A stretch of DNA of 12,592 bases from an uncultured Erysipelotrichaceae bacterium (GTDB lineage: Bacteria > Bacillota_I > Bacilli_A > RF39 > UBA660), in assembly GCA_902797275.1 (NCBI GenBank), contig CADBSI010000052.1, positions 1 through 12,592 on the forward strand, written 5' to 3'. The position numbers were made by a program, and so were the translations under genes. A model generated the notes under the pieces. That model made no database searches. It saw nothing but the letters and a program-made list of their open reading frames with translations, and was not told where the DNA came from. Shown piece by piece: positions 8,228 to 12,592 of the stretch (positions are counted from its first letter, which is position 1; every line of letters begins with the position of its first letter).

Positions 8228-8818
8228 ATGGAAATAATTTACGGAACGACTAATCCTAATAAAATAAAAGAAATGAGTTTACTTCTTAAACCTTTTAATA
8301 TTAGTATTTTATCTTTAAAAGATATTAATTTTACAAGTGAGATAGAAGAAAATGGCACAACTTTTTCGGAAAACTCTTTAATTAAAGCTAAAAGTATTTT
8401 ATCATTTTGTAAGTTAAATAATCTTAATTATCCAATTTTAACTGATGATGCTGGAATTTCTATTAAAGCTTTAAACGGAAGACCTGGGGTTAAAACAGCA
8501 AGATATGCAGGAGATCATGCTCCTCAAGAAATTGTTTTAAAAAAAATACTTCAAGAATTATCTGGAGTAGACGATAGGGAGGCAACTTTTACTTGCTCTT
8601 TAACTTTCATAATAAATGATGAAATAATTCAAGTAGAAGGTAAAAACTTAGGTACCATTGCCTATGATTATAAAACTTTAGGTGGTTTTACTTTTTCTCC
8701 TATCTTTATTCCAGATGGGTATCAAGAACCAATGATTAATTTAAAAAATGTTGAAACGCATAGAACTAAAGCTGTTTTAAAATTAATTGAAGAACTTAAA
8801 AAAAGAAAAGTTATTTAA
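8228..8818 (+). CDS. rdgB: RdgB/HAM1-type non-canonical purine NTP pyrophosphatase (XTP/dITP diphosphatase)
   Basis: This 196-residue protein would hydrolyse dITP, XTP and similar damaged purine nucleotides to monophosphates, keeping them out of DNA and RNA. Family blocks are present: YGTTNPNKIKE (5-15), ENGTTFSENSLIKA (41-54), LTDDAG (71-76) with the catalytic aspartates D73/D74, and NGRPGVKTARYAGDHA (83-98). The C-terminal substrate loop is unusual: GGFTFSP (152-158) replaces GGFGYDP, so the conserved aspartate is S157, and the SHR motif is THR (177-179). Activity is likely but specificity may differ. It starts 1 nt after aspS without a clear Shine-Dalgarno site, which suggests coupling to aspS translation. 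Its stop overlaps by 3 nt the stop of the convergent gene. Confidence 0.88.
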   Translation: MEIIYGTTNPNKIKEMSLLLKPFNISILSLKDINFTSEIEENGTTFSENSLIKAKSILSFCKLNNLNYPILTDDAGISIKALNGRPGVKTARYAGDHAPQEIVLKKILQELSGVDDREATFTCSLTFIINDEIIQVEGKNLGTIAYDYKTLGGFTFSPIFIPDGYQEPMINLKNVETHRTKAVLKLIEELKKRKVI

Positions 8819-9354
8819 ATATTTCTAATTACCATTTTAACTTTTCCAATTATACAATTAAAACTTGGTAAAAAATAATTACTATAATTATCTGAAAGAT
8901 AGCAATAACTATCTTTTTTTTCATATTTTAAAACTCTATATTTACCACTTATATAAACTAAAACTAATTTATTATCAATATTAACTAAAGTCTTTTCAAT
9001 AATTAAAATATCTTTATTTTTAATACAATAATTAGTTAAACGATTATTATGAGCATGAATTGCAACATATTCTTTTTTATTATCTAAATTAGTAAGTTCT
9101 ATATAATTATCTTCATCTAAAAAATATACTCTTGTTGTTTTAGAATTAATCTTTAGTAAATAAGTAATTCTTTTAGAACTTTTATTATATTCAAGGAAAT
9201 GTTTTAGTTCTAAAATCTTTAAATATTTATAAATACTATTATAAGACTTGTAATTAGTCATATTCTTTATATCTAATAAACTAGGATAAATTAAATTATC
9301 TTCATAATACTTAATTAATAAATTATAAAATTCTTCTTGCTTTCTTGTTAACAT
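8815..9354 (-). CDS. LexA-like transcriptional repressor with degenerate peptidase domain
   Basis: The 179-residue protein has the LexA layout. A winged-helix DNA-binding region at about 1-65 starts LTRKQEEFYNLL and includes the PS..DI and NSIYKYLKILE helices, as in LexA. A C-terminal S24-like beta fold lies at about 78-179 and ends IIGKVKMVIR, as LexA ends in LGKVVGVVR. The self-cleavage machinery appears lost. The segment aligned to RGDSM (about 100-106) has no serine, the Lys position in VKRF reads VLKY (141-144), and no Ala-Gly cleavage pair occurs anywhere. I infer a repressor that RecA cannot make cleave itself, perhaps responding to a ligand or partner. The start follows a strong GGAGGG site. 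It is divergent from the bacteriocin operon, a usual place for its regulator, but this link is inferred. Confidence 0.72.
   Translation of the reverse strand: MLTRKQEEFYNLLIKYYEDNLIYPSLLDIKNMTNYKSYNSIYKYLKILELKHFLEYNKSSKRITYLLKINSKTTRVYFLDEDNYIELTNLDNKKEYVAIHAHNNRLTNYCIKNKDILIIEKTLVNIDNKLVLVYISGKYRVLKYEKKDSYCYLSDNYSNYFLPSFNCIIGKVKMVIRNI
8895..8921 (+). terminator. Probable intrinsic terminator of the aspS-rdgB transcript
   Basis: AAAGATAG (8895-8902) and CTATCTTT (8909-8916) form an 8-bp stem with a 6-base loop, followed on the plus strand by T residues through 8921. It lies about 80 bases after the rdgB stop, inside the coding sequence of the convergent LexA-like gene. The stem is AT-rich, so efficiency is uncertain. 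Confidence 0.55.
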
Positions 9355-9374
9355 ATTCCCTCCAAATAAAAATT

Positions 9375-9383
9375 ATTATAGCA
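9375..9383 (-). promoter_or_regulatory. Extended -10 promoter of the LexA-like gene
   Basis: Read on the minus strand the sequence is TGCTATAAT, a perfect extended -10 (TGn plus TATAAT), 20 bases before the start codon, with the GGAGGG ribosome binding site in between. The -35 region near 9398-9403 (GTGAAT) is weak and falls within the tandem repeat described separately. Confidence 0.6.
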
Positions 9384-9395
9384 TAGATATTTTAA

Positions 9396-9415
9396 AAATT
9401 CACTTAAATTCACCT
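9396..9415. repeat. Tandem 10-bp direct repeat, candidate operator
   Basis: AAATTCACTT (9396-9405) is followed directly by AAATTCACCT (9406-9415), 9 of 10 bases identical. A 10-bp period is one DNA helical turn, so both copies face the same side. The repeat overlaps the -35 region of the LexA-like promoter and lies about 100 bases before the bacteriocin exporter. It could bind the LexA-like protein. I see no convincing plus-strand promoter in the remaining 9416-9503, which is AT-rich throughout. Confidence 0.45.
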
Positions 9416-9515
9416 TTTTTACCCTTTCAAACTTATATAAAATATACCTATTTTTAAAAAAACTCTTAATAAAATAAATCCTAATAACTATTTATATTAT
9501 ATTCGGAGGTTGAAA

Positions 9516-11582
9516 ATGAAGAAAATAAGTTATGTAAGACAAATTGCTGAAAGAGATTGTGGTATTTCTTGCTTATCCTCTATTATTAAATATTATGGAG
9601 GCTACGTAAAAAGAGAATATTTAAGAGAAATTACTAATACAACCAGAGAGGGGGTTAGTTTATATTCTTTAAAAGAAGGTTGTACTAAATTAGGAATTGA
9701 AGCTAAAGCTATTCAAAGTGATATTAAACCATTAGAAAAAGAAGTTCCTTTTATTGCTCATATTTTAAAAGATAATCTCGGTCATTTTGTTGTTATAAGT
9801 AAAATAACTAATAAATATATTACAATTATGGATCCTAGCTGTGGTATTAAAAAAATAGATATTTTAAAGTGGAATGAAATAACAACAAATATTTACTTAT
9901 TATTAAAACCTGTTAACAAAATATTAAAACAAGAAAATGATAAAAAAATAACTAACATCTTATTCCCTTTACTAAAACAATATAAAGTAATAATAATTTT
10001 TCTTTTACTTTTATCACTTATATATACTTTAAGTAATATTCTTATATCATATCAATTTCAATTTTTTCTAGAACTTCTTAATATTAAAAACTTAGAAGCA
10101 ATTAAATTAATATTTATCTTTTTAATAAGTATTATTTGTTTAAAAGAAATAGCTAATCTTTTTAGAAGTAATTTTCTTAATTACTTTAATCATCTTATTG
10201 ATAAAACTTTATTAAGAGATGCTTATACTCACATTATTAAACTTCCATATTTATATTTTAAAAATCATACAAAAGGAGATTTTATAACAAGAATACAAGA
10301 TATTTTTCAAATAAGAGAAGTAATTAGTAAATTATTAATTGCTTGTATAATGGATTTTATTTTAATTATTTTTATTTATCTTGTTTTACTTAAAATAAGT
10401 TTAAAACTTAGTTTAATAGTATTTATAACAACACTTTTATATTTAGTAATTATTTATTTTTATAATAAAGTAATAATTAAAAAATTAAAGAATTTAAAAG
10501 AAGAAGAAATTAAAGTAAATAATCATTTAATAGAAACTATTACATCTTACGATACAATTAAAAGTATGCAAATAGAGGATAATTTATTAAATAAATTATT
10601 AGTTAAATACAGTTTCTTTCAAGATAATAGTTTTAACTTATATAAATCTTTAAATAAAGAAACATTTTTTAAAAATTTAATCTATGGACTTGGTTTATTA
10701 ATAATAATTTATCTTGGTATTAAAGAAGTATATTATAATAATTTAAGTTTAAATAATTTATTAGTTTTTAATAGTTTATTAATTTACTTTTTTGATCCTT
10801 TACAAGATATAAGTTCTTTACAGATTACTTTACAAGAAGCTCATTTATCTTTTTTAAGAATTCAAGAATTATTTAATGTTAAAGAAGAAACTTTAGATAC
10901 TACTAATAGTATTAATACTTATTTTAAAGGAAATATTAAAATTAATAATTTAATATATTCTTATAATAATATTGATAATACTTTAAAGTGTGATAAGTTA
11001 GAAATATTAGCAGGTGAAAAAGTTTTGTTGTATGGTCCAACTGGAAGTGGTAAGTCTACTTTAATGAAGTTGTTAGTAAGATATTTTTCAGGCTATCAAG
11101 GATTAATAGAAATAGATGATCGAAATATTCAATTATTGAATTTATTAGATATTAGAAGAAAAATTACTTATGTCTCTCAAGATGAAATTTTATATACCGA
11201 TACTATTTATAATAATATTGTTTTAGATAATAAAATTTCTTATTCGGAGTATTTAGATATTTTAAAAATAACAGGAGTAGATTTAATTATTAATCGAAGT
11301 TTATTAAAAAATGATATGTTAATAGAAAATAATGGTTCTAATTTATCAGGAGGAGAAAAACAAAGAATCTTATTAGCTAGAGCTTTAGTTAAAAAAAGTG
11401 ATATTTATATTTTTGATGAATCTTTAAGTGCTATTGATATTAAAAATGAAAGATTAATTTTAAAAAATATCTTTAAAAGATTAAAAAATAAAACTATTAT
11501 TGTAATTAGTCATCGTTTTAATAATAAAGATTTATATCAAAGATATGTACTTATAAATAAAGGAGTTGTATATGACTGTTAA
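9516..11582 (+). CDS. Bacteriocin-processing ABC exporter with N-terminal C39 peptidase domain
   Basis: With this start the protein has 688 residues, close to the family's roughly 700. It combines leader removal and export of double-glycine peptides. The C39 peptidase domain (about 1-130) shows oxyanion Q9, catalytic C15 in ERDCGISCL, H90 in LGHFVVI and D106 in MDPS. The membrane domain (about 150-440) has roughly six hydrophobic segments. The ATPase domain (about 470-688) has GPTGSGKST (507-515), Q555, signature LSGGEKQR (610-617), Walker B with D634-E635, and H666. All catalytic residues are intact. I chose ATG 9516, six bases after CGGAGG (9504-9509); the in-frame TTG at 9510 touches that site and is unlikely. 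It is the first gene of the operon and overlaps the next by 11 bases. Its coding sequence is visibly more AT-rich than the upstream housekeeping genes. Confidence 0.95.
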   Translation: MKKISYVRQIAERDCGISCLSSIIKYYGGYVKREYLREITNTTREGVSLYSLKEGCTKLGIEAKAIQSDIKPLEKEVPFIAHILKDNLGHFVVISKITNKYITIMDPSCGIKKIDILKWNEITTNIYLLLKPVNKILKQENDKKITNILFPLLKQYKVIIIFLLLLSLIYTLSNILISYQFQFFLELLNIKNLEAIKLIFIFLISIICLKEIANLFRSNFLNYFNHLIDKTLLRDAYTHIIKLPYLYFKNHTKGDFITRIQDIFQIREVISKLLIACIMDFILIIFIYLVLLKISLKLSLIVFITTLLYLVIIYFYNKVIIKKLKNLKEEEIKVNNHLIETITSYDTIKSMQIEDNLLNKLLVKYSFFQDNSFNLYKSLNKETFFKNLIYGLGLLIIIYLGIKEVYYNNLSLNNLLVFNSLLIYFFDPLQDISSLQITLQEAHLSFLRIQELFNVKEETLDTTNSINTYFKGNIKINNLIYSYNNIDNTLKCDKLEILAGEKVLLYGPTGSGKSTLMKLLVRYFSGYQGLIEIDDRNIQLLNLLDIRRKITYVSQDEILYTDTIYNNIVLDNKISYSEYLDILKITGVDLIINRSLLKNDMLIENNGSNLSGGEKQRILLARALVKKSDIYIFDESLSAIDIKNERLILKNIFKRLKNKTIIVISHRFNNKDLYQRYVLINKGVVYDC

Positions 11583-11964
11583 TAGTTATGATAGAAATAT
11601 TTTAAAAAAAGGAATTTTGTATGTATTTTTAATTATTATTACTATTTTAATTATTGTTTTAGAACTTATTAAATTTGAATGTAAAAATACTTATACTTAT
11701 AAGTTTAAAAAGTATAAAGATAATATTTTAATAGAAGTTAAACTTTCGGATTTAATTAAAATAGAAAGTAGTAATTATTTAGTAATTGATAAGAAAAAAT
11801 ATGATTTTATTATTGTTAATAATTATTTAAATAATAAAACATGTTTATTAGAAATTAAAATTAAGAGTAATATTAAAAAATTTAATTCTTATGAAGTAAG
11901 TTTTATAAGAGTTATAGAAATAAGAAAATTTATTGTAAATAGTATGAAAGGAGATAAAAAATGA
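11572..11964 (+). CDS. Small membrane-anchored accessory protein of the bacteriocin exporter (possible minimal HlyD-like adaptor)
   Basis: The 130-residue protein has one membrane segment at about 14-33 and an outward beta-rich domain of about 97 residues (34-130). The pattern in 51-125 (alternating strands around NILIEVKLSDLIKIE, then a short YDFIIVNN unit and a final EVSFIRVIEIRKF strand) resembles the C-terminal barrel of membrane-fusion proteins such as HlyD/LcnD. The coiled-coil and lipoyl parts that make those proteins 400-470 long are absent. The assignment rests on topology and position between exporter and peptide genes, not a clear motif. ATG 11572 follows AGGAG (11561-11565) and overlaps the exporter end; a TTG at 11566 touches that site and was rejected. 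The stop overlaps the next start as ATGA. An alternative role is immunity. Confidence 0.55.
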   Translation: MTVNSYDRNILKKGILYVFLIIITILIIVLELIKFECKNTYTYKFKKYKDNILIEVKLSDLIKIESSNYLVIDKKKYDFIIVNNYLNNKTCLLEIKIKSNIKKFNSYEVSFIRVIEIRKFIVNSMKGDKK

Positions 11965-12107
11965 AATTATTAACTAATGAAGAATTAAAAAAAATTAATG
12001 GGGGAGGAGTATCTGGTTTTATTGCTGGTATATTTGCAGTTGGTTCGTTTATAGCATTTTTAGCTGGAGTTTTAGATGGTTATACAAGACCACTTAGATG
12101 TAATTAG
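11961..12107 (+). CDS. Double-glycine-leader bacteriocin precursor, peptide A
   Basis: This 48-residue precursor carries a textbook class II leader: LTNEELKKINGG occupies residues 4-15, with the ELxxIxGG pattern recognised by C39 peptidases. Cleavage after G15 would release a 33-residue peptide. A third glycine, G16, makes a shift by one residue possible. The mature part is hydrophobic, has two GxxxG motifs (G19-G23 and G36-G40), and ends in a positive tail RPLRCN with one cysteine, C47. GxxxG helix-helix motifs are the hallmark of class IIb two-peptide bacteriocins. The ATG follows AAAGGAGAT at 11948-11956 and overlaps the accessory gene stop. I do not recognise the mature sequence as a known bacteriocin. 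Confidence 0.85.
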   Translation: MKLLTNEELKKINGGGVSGFIAGIFAVGSFIAFLAGVLDGYTRPLRCN

Positions 12108-12116
12108 GAGGTATTT

Positions 12117-12284
12117 ATGGAATTAAGTGTTCAAAAAATGCAAGAAGTAGTAGGAGGAATAACTTTAAGTGGAGCTTTAATATCTGCGTTTAAAGGTTAT
12201 TACACGGTTTTAAGAGAACTTGGTCAATACTTTGGAAGCGGTATTCGAAGAATTACAACAGGTACTTATTGTCAGGTGAAGTAG
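12117..12284 (+). CDS. Double-glycine-leader bacteriocin precursor, peptide B
   Basis: The 55-residue precursor has a short leader, MELSVQKMQEVVGG, ending in the double glycine G13-G14. The predicted mature peptide is 41 residues, cationic and amphiphilic (K26, R33, R44, R45, K55), and aromatic around YY and QYF. It has a GxxxG motif at G36-G40 and one cysteine, C52, near the end. It follows peptide A by 9 bases with its own strong AGGAGG site (12106-12111), so the two should be made at similar levels. Both leaders fit the same upstream C39 exporter. With peptide A it forms a likely two-peptide pair. I do not recognise it as a described bacteriocin. Confidence 0.83.
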   Translation: MELSVQKMQEVVGGITLSGALISAFKGYYTVLRELGQYFGSGIRRITTGTYCQVK

Positions 12285-12286
12285 TT

Positions 12287-12454
12287 ATGACTTTAAAAAT
12301 TAAAAATATTTTATTCAGTTATGTTTTGCCAATTACTTGTTCAATTTTAATGATGCCGGTTTTAAAAGTTATGTTTATGTTTCTTTTTCAAGTAGGTAGA
12401 CAATATGGGACTTTTTTGAGAAATATCTTTGAAATAAGTTGTAATATGGTTTGA
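12287..12454 (+). CDS. Small hydrophobic protein, candidate immunity protein or third peptide
   Basis: This 55-residue protein has a positive start (MTLKIK) and a hydrophobic stretch at about 8-35, enough for one membrane helix, or two short ones around P24. No double-glycine leader is visible. It is the last gene before the terminator, where bacteriocin immunity genes are usually found, but known class IIb immunity proteins are about 110 residues or longer. Residues 37-47 (GRQYGTFLRNI) resemble peptide B residues 36-46 in the pattern GxxxG[ST]x[IL]RxI. ATG 12287 follows AGGTGAAG (12274-12281), two bases after the peptide B stop. A TTG at 12269 in frame would overlap peptide B and lacks a ribosome binding site. 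Confidence 0.55.
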   Translation: MTLKIKNILFSYVLPITCSILMMPVLKVMFMFLFQVGRQYGTFLRNIFEISCNMV

Positions 12455-12551
12455 TTGGTATCTTTATTTTGAAAAAACATATAATATTTTAGAAAAAAAT
12501 TGTTGAATTGTATATTTGTAAATGATGTGAAACAAAAAAATTGAAAAAATG

Positions 12552-12589
12552 ACTCAAAGGAAATATTGAGTTGTTTTTTGTTTTTTTGT
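12552..12589 (+). terminator. Intrinsic terminator of the bacteriocin operon
   Basis: ACTCAA (12552-12557) pairs with TTGAGT (12566-12571) around an 8-base loop, extended by two G-T pairs, and is followed by long T-runs. It closes the bacteriocin operon about 100 bases after the last gene; the AT-rich stretch 12455-12551 holds no gene I can support. Confidence 0.8.
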
Positions 12590-12592
12590 TAG

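Noticed and set aside
9416..9503. Several TATA-like strings as a forward promoter for the exporter
   Set aside because: None has a matching -35 at 16-18 bases, and such strings are expected by chance in this AT-rich stretch.
9510..9515. TTG start for the ABC exporter
   Set aside because: It directly touches the CGGAGG ribosome binding site; ATG 9516 has proper spacing and fits the family N-terminus.
12269..12286. TTG start for the last small gene
   Set aside because: It lies within peptide B and has no ribosome binding site; ATG 12287 is better placed.
12451..12485. TTGATT and TATAAT as a promoter after the last gene
   Set aside because: The spacing is 23 bases, too long, and no gene follows before the terminator.
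1..12592. Reassignment of TGA to tryptophan, as in Mycoplasma
   Set aside because: Tryptophans in the kinase, Prs and AspRS are all TGG, and TGA ends rlmN exactly at the expected C-terminus.
1..12592. CRISPR arrays, tRNA genes, insertion sequences or attachment sites
   Set aside because: I found no regular spaced repeats, tRNA-like cloverleaf, transposase or flanking duplications.

Overview
The window looks like a chromosomal segment of a low-GC, Gram-positive-type bacterium (Firmicutes/Bacilli or a small-genome gut relative). The reasons are the very AT-rich sequence, strong AGGAGG-type ribosome binding sites, a T-box riboswitch, and the rlmN-prpC-prkC-rsgA-rpe gene order typical of Firmicutes. 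The PASTA-type kinase implies a peptidoglycan wall. Tryptophan is encoded by TGG and TGA acts as a stop, so this is the standard bacterial code and not the Mycoplasma code.

Region 1 (1-4109) is a tightly packed forward operon with overlaps or 2-3 nt gaps: the end of rlmN (23S rRNA methylation), a PP2C phosphatase, its partner PASTA Ser/Thr kinase, the ribosome-maturation GTPase rsgA, and rpe. Region 2 (4113-6237) has its own sigma-A-like promoter. It holds an adenosine-deaminase-fold protein that has lost nearly all metal and catalytic residues, followed by a PRPP synthetase.

Region 3 (6238-8921) opens with a promoter and a T-box leader with a GAC (Asp) specifier and a terminator. It controls aspS, whose product has the sequence signatures of the alphaproteobacterial/rickettsial AspRS subtype, and rdgB. 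A probable terminator for this unit lies inside the convergent downstream gene.

Region 4 (8815-12592) is the accessory part. A LexA-like repressor with an apparently dead peptidase domain lies on the minus strand. Its gene diverges from an operon that encodes a C39-peptidase ABC exporter, a very small membrane-anchored accessory protein, two double-glycine-leader peptides with GxxxG motifs, and a 55-residue hydrophobic protein, and that ends in a terminator. I read this as a probably undescribed class IIb (two-peptide) bacteriocin locus: the exporter removes the leaders and secretes the pair, the accessory protein assists, and the last gene may give immunity. A 10-bp tandem repeat between repressor and operon is a candidate operator. 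The link between the repressor and the bacteriocin is inference.
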